Source: Streptomyces sp. Tu6071 (GTDB lineage: Bacteria > Actinomycetota > Actinomycetes > Streptomycetales > Streptomycetaceae). From it: DNA of 64,000 bases. Below the pieces are notes generated by a model. It was given only the letters and a program-made list of their open reading frames with translations, did not search any database and was not told the DNA's origin. Numbering within the stretch: the stretch's first letter is position 1; each line of letters opens with the position of its first letter. Location: contig NZ_CM001165.1 in NCBI RefSeq assembly GCF_000213055.1, positions 1,116,001 to 1,180,000 on the forward strand. The letters run 5' to 3'. A program made the position numbers and the translations under genes. Shown piece by piece: positions 1-8,035 of the stretch.

Positions 1-2
1 CC

Positions 3-149
3 GCCGGACGCGTCCCCGTCGAACGCGGCTTCGCCCACCTGAAGAACCGGCGGATCCTCACCAAGCTCCGCACCTACCCCGCCCGCGCCACCCACCTGTT
101 TCGCGCGCTGCTCGTCCTGACGAACATCGAGGTCACTACCGACAATTGA
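3..149 (+). pseudogene. C-terminal end of an IS5-type DDE transposase, cut by the window edge
   Basis: The frame is open from the first bases of the window and ends at TGA 147-149. Its 48 residues include VERGFAHLKN, RRILTKLRTYP and HLFRALLVLTNIEV, the usual tail of Tnp_4/IS5-superfamily transposases, where the E of VERGF is the last residue of the DDE triad. The rest lies outside the window, so I cannot tell whether the element is intact. It is a different transposase from the one at 442-1361, whose tail reads VERAINKLNN. Confidence 0.7.
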
Positions 150-195
150 TCTCTACCGCAGGCAGCCCACGATCAGCACATGCCCCGGAACAGCG

Positions 196-383
196 TCACC
201 GGGCCGGGATCGGCCGAGTGAGGTTCACCGGGTTGCCGTCGGGGTCCTGGATGTGGGCGACGCGCCGTCCCCACGGCATGTCGTTGGGGCCGCTGCGAAC
301 CGAGCCGCCCAGTGCCTCCACCCGGCCGAGCGTCTCGTCCACGTCGAGGTGGCGGCGGTGCGGGCTCGGGGCGGCAGCGGATG
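196..383 (-). pseudogene. C-terminal remnant of a VOC/glyoxalase-fold protein
   Basis: Reading from about 383 down to the stop at 196-198, the frame gives HLDVDETLGRVEALGGSV, then HIQDPDGNPVNLTR. The DPDGN(P)xxL motif is the C-terminal strand and metal-ligand region of vicinal oxygen chelate proteins. The 5' part is missing: the insertion sequence starts two bases beyond, and nothing VOC-like follows on the far side. The gene was therefore interrupted and its remainder lost. Confidence 0.7.
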
Positions 384-387
384 ACTA

Positions 388-1380
388 GGAGCTGTCCGGT
401 CGATCATGTGACAGGTTCGCTCGTGGCTCGTTGGTCTGAGCATGGGGCGGGCTCTGCGGGGTGATTTGTCGGATGCCGAGTGGGAACGGCTGCGGCCGTT
501 GCGGCCGGTGGCGGGACCACCGGCAGGTGATCGACGGTATTTTGCACCGGGTGCGGACCGGGGTGTGGCGGCGGGATCTGCCGGAGCGGTTCGGGCCGTG
601 GAAGACGGTCTACGAGCGCCATCGGTTGTGGTCGGCGGACGGCACCTGGGAGAACCTGCTGCCGCACGTCCAGGCCGCAGCGGACGCGGCGGGGGACGTC
701 GACTGGGACGTCTCCGTCGATTCGACCAGCGTGCGCGCTCATCAGCAGGCGGCGGGCGCCCGCAAGGAACCACCACCCGCACTGTCCCTTTCAAAGGGGG
801 CGCGGCGGCAGAACACCAGGCCGAACCTCCGTGGCAGAGCCTGGTCGCCCGCCTGGCGAAGGTGGTGCGGGAGGTGAGGGACTGGGCCGCTCGCGGGGCG
901 GCTTCACCAGCAAGATCCACATGAGCGCCGACGGACGCTGCCGACCGCTCTCCCTGCTGCTCACCGCCGGACAGCGGGGCGGCAGCCCCCAGTTGAGGCC
1001 GGTGCTGGAGAAGATCCGCGAGCCTCGCCCCGGACCGGGCAGGCCCCGCAAGAAGCCCGACAGCGTCGCTGCGGACAAGGCACACAGCAACTGCCCCTGC
1101 CGCGCATTCCTGCGACGTCGCGGCATCCCGCACACGATCCCCGAGAAGACCGACAGTCAGGCCGGCCACCTGCGCAAAGGCTCACACGGCGGACGGCCAC
1201 CCAGCTTCGACGAAGACCGCTACAAGAAACGCAACACCGTCGAACGGGCCATCAACAAGCTCAACAACCATCAAGCCGTGGCCACCCGCTACGACAAAAG
1301 CGGCCACGTCTTCCTCGGCACCGCCACCGCAGCAAGTCTCGTCATCTGGCTCCGCACATGATCGACCGGACAGCTCCTAG
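388..1380. mobile_element. IS5-family insertion sequence with 26-bp terminal inverted repeats
   Basis: The 26 bp at 385-410 are the exact reverse complement of 1355-1380 (outer bases CTAGGAGCTGTCC). CTAG at both outer edges is itself palindromic, so it may be the duplicated target or part of the repeats. The element body, starting GAGCTGTCC, would then be 389-1376. It carries one transposase reading region broken over three frames, and it sits between a VOC remnant on the left and a STAS gene whose start is 68 bp past the right end. Confidence 0.85.
442..1361 (+). pseudogene. IS5-family transposase, broken by two frame changes
   Basis: Three successive frames join into one IS5-type transposase. 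The first (from ATG 442) gives the N-terminus DLSDAEWERLRPL. The second, from about 505, gives the DUF4096-type segment RTGVWRRDLPERFGPWKTVY and the catalytic block DVSVDSTSVRAH. The third, from about 860, gives RSRGGFTSKIHMSADGRCRP, ADKAHSN and the terminal KKRNTVERAINKLN block, ending at TGA 1359-1361. The first break looks like a short deletion near 500-510, because residues expected between LRPL and WRDHRQ are missing. IS427-group elements can use one programmed -1 shift, but both breaks here go the other way, so an inactive copy is likely. Confidence 0.8.
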
Positions 1381-1447
1381 GCGCTGGGGTGCTCACTGGA
1401 GTCCGGTCGGTGCGATGATCCTGGCATGCCAGGTGAGAGGAGCCTCC

Positions 1448-1801
1448 ATGGTTCAGGTGCCAGATGTGGAGCGTGTTGCTGATGCCGGGCAGTGGGCGGT
1501 GCTCGCCTTGACCGGGGAGGTCGACCTGAGCCTGGTGACTCGGGTACGGGAGGCGGTTGACGAGCTTGTCGCCGATGGCCGGGTGTGGGTGGTGTGGGAT
1601 CTGAAGCGCGTGAATTTCATGGACTCCTCCGGTGTGGGCGTCCTCGTCTACACGATGCGCTCGGTCGAGGAGCACAACGGCAGCGTCCGGCTGGCAGGGC
1701 TGAGCGGGCAGGTTCGTCGGCTGCTGACCCTGACCGGGATGGACACGGAGATCGACTGCTACCCCGACCTCGCCTCGGCATCAGACCAAAACCTTCAGTG
1801 A
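1448..1801 (+). CDS. STAS-domain anti-sigma factor antagonist
   Basis: The 117-residue protein is a single STAS domain of the SpoIIAA/RsbV type. The phosphorylatable serine lies in VNFMDSSGVGVLV, which matches the family signature D-S-S/T-G. Such proteins release a partner sigma factor by binding its anti-sigma kinase, and are controlled by serine phosphorylation and by PP2C phosphatases like the one at 19956-21695. I chose ATG 1448 because GAGAGGAG lies 5-12 bases upstream and the STAS fold begins soon after. The longer open frame begins inside the IS end repeat. The gene stands alone; the cognate kinase is not adjacent. Confidence 0.85.
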   Translation: MVQVPDVERVADAGQWAVLALTGEVDLSLVTRVREAVDELVADGRVWVVWDLKRVNFMDSSGVGVLVYTMRSVEEHNGSVRLAGLSGQVRRLLTLTGMDTEIDCYPDLASASDQNLQ

Positions 1802-1915
1802 ACAGAGAGCCAGCCAAGGAAACTTCCGGCCCCGCGCCGGGTTCGGCGCAATGCGCAACGTGGAGAGTTTACGGAGGGCGGTACCCCGGTCGGTCCGCTG
1901 GCCGGTGGGGCATTG

Positions 1916-2070
1916 ATGACCCTGTTGTTTGAGGCGGCGGGCGCAGGTGTGTACGCCACGGACGCCCGAGGCGTGGTGCTTGCCTGCAATCCATGGACGA
2001 AAAACTCCTCGGCTCCGAGCCGGGCTGCCTAATCGGTGCTGCGAGGAGATCGTCGGGGAAATCGGTCACA
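1916..2070 (+). pseudogene. PAS-domain fragment with a frameshift
   Basis: From ATG 1916 the frame reads LLFEAAGAGVYATDARGVVL then ACNPW. After 1993 a different frame continues the same fold with DEKLLGSEPGCLIGA. Together they match the first half of a PAS domain as found before GAF/SpoIIE phosphatases in Streptomyces (N-P/A-A-A-E-x-L-L-G-x-x-x-x-x-L-I-G). The join needs a one- or two-base frame change, and no downstream domain follows. It is probably the leftover of a sensor phosphatase. Confidence 0.5.
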
Positions 2071-2224
2071 CCAGCGAGGGTACGACCGGCCACCCCACGG
2101 CACGGGGCCCACTCCGGCCACCCTAGCCGTCTGCCGGTCACGTGGCCCAGGGCACTCCGAGCGTGACGAGCTGGGCGCGCTGTCGTCTGCCACTACAACG
2201 TCAGTCGTTCTGCCACGGAAGGTG

Positions 2225-2632
2225 TCAGCGAGGCTGGAGTTCGGCGAGCAGGCTGCGGATGCGCCGCTCGATCGCGTCGCGGATCGGGCGGACGGCGTCG
2301 ATGCCTTGCCCGGCCGGGTCGTCGAGCTTCCAGTCGAGGTACTGCTTGCCGGGGAAGACCGGGCAGGTGTCGCCGCAGCCCATGGTGATCACCACGTCGG
2401 ACGCCCGAACGACTTCCGTGGTCAACACCTTCGGCGTCTCGGCGGACATATCGATGCCGGCTTCCGCCATCGCTAGCACGGCGGCGGGGTTCACGGCGTC
2501 GGCTGGTGCGGACCCGGCGGAACGGACCTCGACCTGGCCTTCGGAGAGGTGGGTGAGGAAGGCGGCGGCCATCTGCGAGCGGCCGGCGTTGTGCACACAC
2601 ACGAACAGCACGGACGGCTTGGACTCAGACAC
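2225..2632 (-). CDS. arsC: Arsenate reductase (LMW-phosphatase type)
   Basis: The 135-residue protein has the low-molecular-weight phosphatase loop CVHNAGRSQMA near residue 12, so Cys12 is the attacking residue in arsenate reduction to arsenite. Later cysteines (TMGCGDTCPVF, near residues 85-90) are in place for the disulfide relay of thioredoxin/mycothiol-linked ArsC, and DWKLDDP is the conserved acid loop. Its start overlaps the end of acr3 by 8 bp, so the two are likely translationally coupled in arsR-acr3-arsC. The product arsenite would be the substrate of the pump encoded just upstream. Confidence 0.93.
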   Translation of the reverse strand: MSESKPSVLFVCVHNAGRSQMAAAFLTHLSEGQVEVRSAGSAPADAVNPAAVLAMAEAGIDMSAETPKVLTTEVVRASDVVITMGCGDTCPVFPGKQYLDWKLDDPAGQGIDAVRPIRDAIERRIRSLLAELQPR

Positions 2633-3749
2633 GGGCGGAACCTTCGCGGGAGACGGCCGGTGCAGCCGCTTCAGCGGGCTGGGGGAAGAAGCGGCGGGCG
2701 GCCAAGGCGACGTAGACCAGGCCGATCAGGACGGGCACCTCGATGAGGGGCCCGACCACTCCGGCGAGCGCCTGGCCGGAGGTGACGCCGAAGGTGGCGA
2801 TGGCGACCGCGATGGCCAGTTCGAAGTTGTTGCCCGCGGCGGTGAACGCCAGCGTGGTGGCACGCGGGTAGTCGAGTCCGACCGCGCGGCCGGCGGTCAT
2901 GGATCCGGCCCACATCACGGCGAAGTACGCCAGTAGCGGCAGCGCGATCCGTACGGCGTCGAGCGGCTGAGAGGTGATGGCGTCGCCTTGGAGGGCGAAG
3001 AGTACGACGATGGTGAACAGCAGCCCGTACAGGGCGAACGGCCCGATGCGTGGGATCAGCGTGGTCTCGTACCAGGCGCGTCCTTTGGTTTTCTCACCGA
3101 GGCGGCGGGTGAGGAGCCCGGCCAGCAGCGGGATGCCGAGGAAGATCAGCACCGAGCGAGCGATCTCCCAGACGGGGACGTCGAGGGCGGTCTGCTGGAG
3201 GTCGAGCCAGCCGGGGAGCACGGTCAGGTAGAACCAGCCGAGCAGGCCGAAGGCGAGGACCTGGAAGACGGAGTTCAGCGCGACGAGGACGGCTGCGGCC
3301 TCCCGGTCGCCGCAGGCGAGGTCGTTCCAGATGATGACCATCGCGATGCAGCGGGCCAGCCCGACGATGATCAGTCCGGAGCGGTACTCGGGCAGGTCGG
3401 GCAGAAAAAGCCAGGCGAGCGCGAACATCAGCGCCGGGCCGACGATCCAGTTCAGGACCAGGGACGGGATGAGCAGGCGCCGGTCGCGGGTGACAGTGTC
3501 GAGCCGGTCGTAGCGGACCTTGGCCAGGACCGGGTACAGCATCACGAGCAGGCCCAACGCGATCGGCAGAGAGACCCCGGTGACGGTCACCCTCGCGAGC
3601 GCGTCACCCAGGCCCGGCACCAGGCGGCCAAGGCCGAGGCCGGCGGCCATCGCGGCCAGAATCCAAACGGCCAGGAAGCGGTCGAGGAACGACAGTCGCC
3701 CGGCGACCGGTCCGCCGGGCCGCGCCGTGGTGGCGGTTTCGGCGCTCAT
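2625..3749 (-). CDS. acr3: Arsenite efflux permease, ACR3 family
   Basis: The 374-residue membrane protein has about ten hydrophobic segments and the ACR3 core LARCIAMVIIWNDLACGD near residue 135, including the essential cysteine that binds As(III), plus the late motif AFTAAGNNFELAIAVAIA near residue 305. It exports arsenite using the membrane potential. The ATG overlaps the arsR stop by 4 bp and the 3' end overlaps arsC by 8 bp, making a compact three-gene operon. Length is normal for the family. Confidence 0.95.
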   Translation of the reverse strand: MSAETATTARPGGPVAGRLSFLDRFLAVWILAAMAAGLGLGRLVPGLGDALARVTVTGVSLPIALGLLVMLYPVLAKVRYDRLDTVTRDRRLLIPSLVLNWIVGPALMFALAWLFLPDLPEYRSGLIIVGLARCIAMVIIWNDLACGDREAAAVLVALNSVFQVLAFGLLGWFYLTVLPGWLDLQQTALDVPVWEIARSVLIFLGIPLLAGLLTRRLGEKTKGRAWYETTLIPRIGPFALYGLLFTIVVLFALQGDAITSQPLDAVRIALPLLAYFAVMWAGSMTAGRAVGLDYPRATTLAFTAAGNNFELAIAVAIATFGVTSGQALAGVVGPLIEVPVLIGLVYVALAARRFFPQPAEAAAPAVSREGSARV

Positions 3750-4147
3750 GCGGCGGTCCCGGAGTGCGCGCTCTCGGTCCCAGGCCGCCCGGCGGGCCGG
3801 GTGAGGATCGCGGCGAGGCGGTCGGTCATCTCGGGCAGCAGCCGGTAGTAGACCCAGGTCCCGCGCCGCTCGGAGTCGATGAGGCCGGCCTGTTTGAGCA
3901 GCTTGAGGTGGTGGGAGATCGTCGGCTGGGAGAGGTCGAAGGCCGGGGTGAGGTCACAGACGCAGACCTCCCCGCCCGCGCGGGACGCGATCATCGACAG
4001 CAGCCGCAGGCGCACCGGGTCGCCCAGGGCTTTGAACACCTTCGCCAGCGTTTCGGCCTGATCCTCGTCCAGTGGGGCGGTCAGCAGCCCCGGACAGCAT
4101 CCGCCGGCGCCGTCCTGACTGAGCACCGCAAATCCTTGTTTTGACAT
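3746..4147 (-). CDS. arsR: ArsR-family arsenic-responsive repressor
   Basis: This 133-residue winged-helix protein carries the recognition region FDLSQPTISHHLKLLKQAGL and the wing RRGTWVYYRL. A metalloid-binding CVCDL motif lies just before the recognition helix, and an additional CC pair near residue 17 could supply a third thiol. It is the first gene of the ars operon and would repress it until As(III) binds. The 80-bp gap to the divergent arsI-like gene holds the likely operators. The Shine-Dalgarno sequence upstream of ATG 4147 is weak. Confidence 0.93.
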   Translation of the reverse strand: MSKQGFAVLSQDGAGGCCPGLLTAPLDEDQAETLAKVFKALGDPVRLRLLSMIASRAGGEVCVCDLTPAFDLSQPTISHHLKLLKQAGLIDSERRGTWVYYRLLPEMTDRLAAILTRPAGRPGTESAHSGTAA

Positions 4148-4227
4148 GCTTCTATGTTGACGTTTTTCTATTCAGGTCGCAAGGTTGCATCGACAGACAT
4201 CAATGCAACCTGATCGAGGAGACTACT
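4148..4227. promoter_or_regulatory. Divergent ars control region with a 9-bp-arm palindrome
   Basis: The gap between arsR and the arsI-like gene holds AGGTTGCAT (4182-4190) and its exact complement ATGCAACCT (4203-4211), separated by 12 bp. Nearer arsR there are two TTGAC words (4141 and 4157) and an ACAT-6-ATGT dyad around 4144-4157. Several of these lie where an ArsR dimer could block both directions at once. Which dyad is the operator cannot be decided by eye. Confidence 0.6.
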
Positions 4228-4701
4228 GTGTCCCGTGTCCAGCTCGCGCTCAACGTCGCCGACCTCGAAGCATCGATCGCCTTCTACTCCAAGATGTTCG
4301 GCGTCGAGCCCACCAAGCGCCGCCCCGGATACGCGAACTTCGCCATCGCCACGCCGCCGCTCAAGCTCGTCCTCATCGAGGGCGAGCCGGGCCAGGTCAC
4401 CCGCCTGGACCACCTCGGTGTTGAGGTGGAGAGCACCGACGAGGTCACCGCCGCCACCGCCCGGCTCAAAGACTCCGGGCTCGCCACGTTCGAGGAGAAC
4501 GACACGCCCTGCTGCTACGCCCTCCAGGACAAGGTGTGGGTCCACGGGCCCGGCAAGGAACCGTGGGAGGTTTATGTCGTCAAGGCCGACGCCGGCCAGC
4601 TCGGCAAAAACGCCGCATTGCAAGGCGACACCTGCTGTGCGGGCCAGCCGGAGGCGGCCGAGACCGCACCGGTGGCCGCCGACTGCCCCTGCGGCAGCTG
4701 A
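4228..4701 (+). CDS. arsI: ArsI-type C-As lyase, VOC superfamily
   Basis: The 157-residue protein is a one-unit pair of VOC repeats. The metal-site residues of Thermomonospora ArsI are present: Gln in SRVQLALNV, His in RLDHLGVEV and Glu in PWEVYVV. The vicinal Cys pair that binds trivalent methylarsenic is in ENDTPCCYAL. The family is known to cleave methyl and aromatic arsenicals using Fe(II) and oxygen. The C-terminus adds a Cys-rich tail (DTCCAG, DCPCGS) that may bind extra As(III). I chose GTG 4228 because GAGGAG precedes it by six bases and it begins the fold. An upstream in-frame ATG at 4141 lies inside arsR. Confidence 0.88.
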   Translation: MSRVQLALNVADLEASIAFYSKMFGVEPTKRRPGYANFAIATPPLKLVLIEGEPGQVTRLDHLGVEVESTDEVTAATARLKDSGLATFEENDTPCCYALQDKVWVHGPGKEPWEVYVVKADAGQLGKNAALQGDTCCAGQPEAAETAPVAADCPCGS

Positions 4702-5153
4702 GAAACCTCGTACGCGCCGGACAGGTCGCCTTCCCCTCTGGGTGAGTTGCGCCGGGACGCCGTTCTCGGCCCGGCTGCGCCACCCCCACGCCCAGGCCCT
4801 CGTAGCCCTCAAGCCCATGGTCCTCCCCCGAGGCCCGAGGGGACGGGCCGCTCCGCTCTCTTCCGCGCGACCCACCGCGCACGTACCGCGAAGCCACGCG
4901 GGAAGGCCGCCCTCGCCTTCGCCGGCAGCATCCGCTGCACGGGTCGCACCGGGCCCGCCGCGAGGCGCCGGTGCCCGGGCGTTTCGAGCCGGAGCTCCTG
5001 CTCTGCCCGCCTCTCTCGCCGACCGCTGCTGCCACGCGATCCGACCGCTGGGGGTGGGCGGCGTTGCGCCAGGTGGTTGTGCTGTGGGACACATGGCGAT
5101 TGTTGGGGTGGTCAATCCGCCTGGTTGGGGCGGTGGTCCGTTCCTATGGGCAC
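4702..5153. other. Intergenic stretch with no supported gene
   Basis: About 450 bp between arsI and the secreted protein. Open frames here on both strands are rich in Arg, Pro and Ala with no recognisable fold or ribosome site. I found no long hairpin. Confidence 0.5.
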
Positions 5154-6275
5154 ATGCCGACAACCCTGCCTGTCCATGTCCCTGGTGAGCGTCGTGGCGT
5201 GCGACGTTCCGCGTTTCGCGCCGCTTTGGCCGTCGTCACTGCGGCGACCGTGACCGCCGCCGGTTTCTCGCTGTCCGGTACCGGCGCGAGGGCCGCTGAC
5301 GGTGATGTGGCCAACAGCGTCCTGGCCGATCTCACCCTCTCCGATGTGCCCGTGGCCGGGCTGAACGCCTTCACCGGTGTTTTCGGCACGGCCGGTTCCC
5401 CGCCGAACGGGGGACTGGACAACGGGGACCTCTCCGACCCGTCGGGTGTCCTGGACTTTCTGACCGTTCGGGGTCAGGCGGTGGCCAGGACGAACGCCGA
5501 GGCGCAGAGGAACTTCGCGCAGGCACAGGCCTCCGGGTTCACCCTCTCGCTGAACGAGCGGGACTTCCTCAGCGTGGGGTCCCTGGACGCCTACGCCGAG
5601 TGCGTCCCCGCCCCGATCGGCCCGCTCGCCCTGGCCTACGCGCGCACCGACTCCAACACCATCGGTGTCCTGGGACGCCAGGTGCCCACCGGGACGACAC
5701 AACTGGAGGTCACCGGAGCGGAGCTGGGCGCCGAGGACGTCAGCACAGCCACCCTCACCGTCCGGTACAACCGGATCGAAGACCCCTCCGGGGGCACCTA
5801 CCAGGCGCAGACCTCCGCCCGGGCGGGCCTGGACATCACCATCTCCGGGAACCTGCGCGACGAGGACGGCCAAGAGCTCTACGACGGACCCCTCGTCGAC
5901 GCCGAGCTCGGCCACGTGAACGTCACCTGCGACGACACCACCACACCGCCCGTCACCACACCTCCGCCCCCTCCGCCGCCGGTCACCGACCCGCCCGTCA
6001 CCGTTCCGCCGGTGACCGTTCCGCCGGTGACCGTTCCGCCGGTCACCGTGCCTCCCGTCACCGTCGCGCCGATGACCGACCCGCCCGTCACCATCCCGCC
6101 CGTCACCGTGCCCCCGGTCACCGTTCCGCCGGTCACGGTTCCCCCGGTCACCCTTCCGCCGACCAAGCCCCCCGTCACCAAGCCGCCGGTCACGCATCGT
6201 CCTACTCCCACCCCGACGAAGCCCGCACCCAGCCACAAGCCGGACCACGGCTACGGCGACCACAGCGACGACTGA
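5154..6275 (+). CDS. Secreted protein with a C-terminal PPVTV repeat stalk
   Basis: The 373-residue product starts with a twin-arginine-rich signal region (GERRGVRRSAFRAAL, then an Ala/Val core ending GARAAD), so it is exported. Residues 45-260 are a beta-rich domain with only two cysteines (AECVP, VTCDD); its end (LDITISGNL, YDGPLVDAELGHVNVTCD) resembles what I know as choice-of-anchor domains, but I do not name it firmly. Residues 265-350 are pentads PPVTV/PPVTD/PPVTI, followed by a TPTPTKPAPS and His/Asp-rich end. There is no sortase motif. The stalk may span or bind the wall. ATG 5154 lacks a good ribosome site; the GTG at residue 16 is an alternative start. Confidence 0.75.
   Translation: MPTTLPVHVPGERRGVRRSAFRAALAVVTAATVTAAGFSLSGTGARAADGDVANSVLADLTLSDVPVAGLNAFTGVFGTAGSPPNGGLDNGDLSDPSGVLDFLTVRGQAVARTNAEAQRNFAQAQASGFTLSLNERDFLSVGSLDAYAECVPAPIGPLALAYARTDSNTIGVLGRQVPTGTTQLEVTGAELGAEDVSTATLTVRYNRIEDPSGGTYQAQTSARAGLDITISGNLRDEDGQELYDGPLVDAELGHVNVTCDDTTTPPVTTPPPPPPPVTDPPVTVPPVTVPPVTVPPVTVPPVTVAPMTDPPVTIPPVTVPPVTVPPVTVPPVTLPPTKPPVTKPPVTHRPTPTPTKPAPSHKPDHGYGDHSDD
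5985..6180 (+). repeat. 15-bp tandem repeats coding for PPVT(V/D/I/L)
   Basis: Around a dozen near-identical 15-base units (for example CCGCCGGTGACCGTT) follow one another in frame within the secreted protein gene. Such units can change in number by slippage without breaking the frame. Confidence 0.8.
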
Positions 6276-6290
6276 GCAGCCGCTCTTGCG

Positions 6291-6334
6291 GTCGGCGAGG
6301 CCCCGGCCGCCGGGGCGGCCGGGGCCTCGCCGAC
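6291..6334. terminator. Strong hairpin after the secreted protein gene
   Basis: The arms 6291-6308 and 6317-6334 are perfectly complementary over 18 bp with an 8-base loop, starting 15 bases after the stop at 6275. There is no clear T run, as is common in high-GC actinomycetes. Confidence 0.8.
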
Positions 6335-6611
6335 CTGCTTGATGCGACCGCGCGCCCGCATCCACTCCGCCAGAAAGGCTCGCCCACAGCTCGTGCGTCA
6401 CGCGCTCGCGCTGAGCTTCGCGTTCGTTCTTCCGCGGTCCGGTCCGGTCACAGCGGCGGCGAGGAAAGATCCCGTGCTGTCGCCCGGTCGCGCGGGCATC
6501 TGTCGCGGGATGGCAACGCAGGAACGAGTATTTCTGCTGAAGAGGTCAGGCTGATCATTTGTGAGGGTCCGTGAGGCCTGGTGAGCGGTTGAGGCGCTGA
6601 AAGGAGCGATC
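6335..6611. other. Non-coding stretch before the amide hydrolase gene
   Basis: No supported gene. It presumably holds the promoter of the gene starting at 6612, but I see no clear -10/-35 pair. Confidence 0.4.
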
Positions 6612-7598
6612 ATGTGCACGCGTGCGGTCTGGACGCATTCTGGTGACGCGGTTCTCGCGGGCCGGAACATGGACTGGCAAGAGGACCTGGGAACCAACCT
6701 GTGGGTGTTCCCCCGGGGCATGGAGCGGGTCGACGGTCTCGGCGGGACGCTCACGTGGAAGTCGTCCCACGGAAGTCTCGTGGCCGCTGCCCATGATCTG
6801 GCGACTGTCGACGGACTGAACGAGGAGGGGCTCGCAGCTCATCAGCTCTTCCTCGCCGAATCCGACTACGGGCAGCGGGACGAGGGCCGTGTCGCTCTGA
6901 GCGTCGCGGTGTGGATGCAGTACGTCCTTGACAACTTCACGACCGTCGCCGAGTCCGTCAACTGGATGGTCTCCTCTCAGCTCCAGATCGTGACACAGAG
7001 CGACCCGTCGAGCGGCAAGGCGGTGAACCTGCATCTCGCGCTGGAGGACCGCTCGGGAGATTCCGCGATCATCGAGTACCTCGACGGAATTCCGCAGGTG
7101 CACCACGACCACGCCTACACGGTCGTCACCAACTCACCCCCCTACGAGCAGCAGTTGGCTCACCTGAAAACCATTCAGGGACTGGGAGGCAGCACCCCGC
7201 TGCCCGGTGGCACCGATGCTTCCGACCGCTTCGCCCGCGCGGCCTACTACCTCACCCGGCTGCCGCAGCCGACCAGCACCTCCGAAGCGGTCGCCTCGCT
7301 CCTGAGCGTCATGCGCAACGCCGCCCAGCCATTCCGGGTGCCCGACCCCCACAAGCCCTACGCCTCGCAGACGATCTGGCGCACGGTCATCGATCTGACC
7401 CACGGTATTTACGTGTACGAATCGACTTCGCGGCCCAACATCATCTGGGTGCGCATGTCGGAACTCGACCTCTCCGAGGGCGCGCCCGCCATGAAGCTCG
7501 ATCTTGCCGACGACACCGGTCTCAGCGGCGGGTTCGTCGGGGACGTCTCCGCCCGGTTCACCCCCTCCACACCGATGCACTTCCTGCCGGCGCACTGA
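6612..7598 (+). CDS. Linear amide C-N hydrolase (choloylglycine/penicillin V acylase family)
   Basis: The 328-residue protein begins MCTR, so removal of Met exposes the N-terminal Cys nucleophile of the Ntn-hydrolase family. Other family marks are GRNMDWQEDL near residue 18, DGLNEEGLAAHQLFL near residue 67, and TVVTNSPPYEQQL near residue 170, which holds the conserved Asn. Members hydrolyse penicillin V, bile salts or acyl-homoserine lactones, and the substrate cannot be read from sequence. No signal peptide is present, so it is probably cytoplasmic. AAAGGAG lies just upstream of ATG 6612. The gene is single with unrelated neighbours. Confidence 0.9.
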   Translation: MCTRAVWTHSGDAVLAGRNMDWQEDLGTNLWVFPRGMERVDGLGGTLTWKSSHGSLVAAAHDLATVDGLNEEGLAAHQLFLAESDYGQRDEGRVALSVAVWMQYVLDNFTTVAESVNWMVSSQLQIVTQSDPSSGKAVNLHLALEDRSGDSAIIEYLDGIPQVHHDHAYTVVTNSPPYEQQLAHLKTIQGLGGSTPLPGGTDASDRFARAAYYLTRLPQPTSTSEAVASLLSVMRNAAQPFRVPDPHKPYASQTIWRTVIDLTHGIYVYESTSRPNIIWVRMSELDLSEGAPAMKLDLADDTGLSGGFVGDVSARFTPSTPMHFLPAH

Positions 7599-8035
7599 GC
7601 TGGCGCGTCGCGGGCACTGTCACGATCTCCGCCGCGAGCATCCCCTCGCGCTCGCGGAACACGATGACCCGCTCCTCCCCGCTCCGTCCGGGGGAGGTGC
7701 CGGGTGCACACGGGCCCTCGAAATCCGTCCGGCCTTTCCTACGGGAGCATCGGCCCGGCCGTGACCGGCAGCGCCGCGCAGGGACCGTGAGGGCAGCACA
7801 CGTGGTGGTGAGCTCGCGGTGCGCCGGGAGGAGTGTGCCGGGGGATCGACCGTACCTGCGGGGCTCGACCGCCCCGGTCAGGTACCCGTTTCCAGCGCGG
7901 TGGCCGCGCGGGCGGCCTCCGTGCTGAAGAACCGATCCCCGGGGTTTGCGCACGAGCTGCGTTGCTACGGGGAGAGGGGCCGGCGGATCGCTCCAGCCCC
8001 TCCCACTACGCCGTCCGGCGTCCCTGTTCGCCGGG
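7599..8035. other. Intergenic stretch, 437 bp, between convergent genes
   Basis: No credible gene. A short minus-strand run near 7620-7690 (ERVIVFREREGMLAAEIV) reads like natural protein but has no start, fold or continuation, and may be a scrap of a lost gene. Confidence 0.4.

Noticed and set aside
225..1169. 314-codon minus-strand frame over the insertion sequence
   Set aside because: Low-complexity Arg/Ala/Pro translation; only its last part coincides with the VOC remnant, in another frame.
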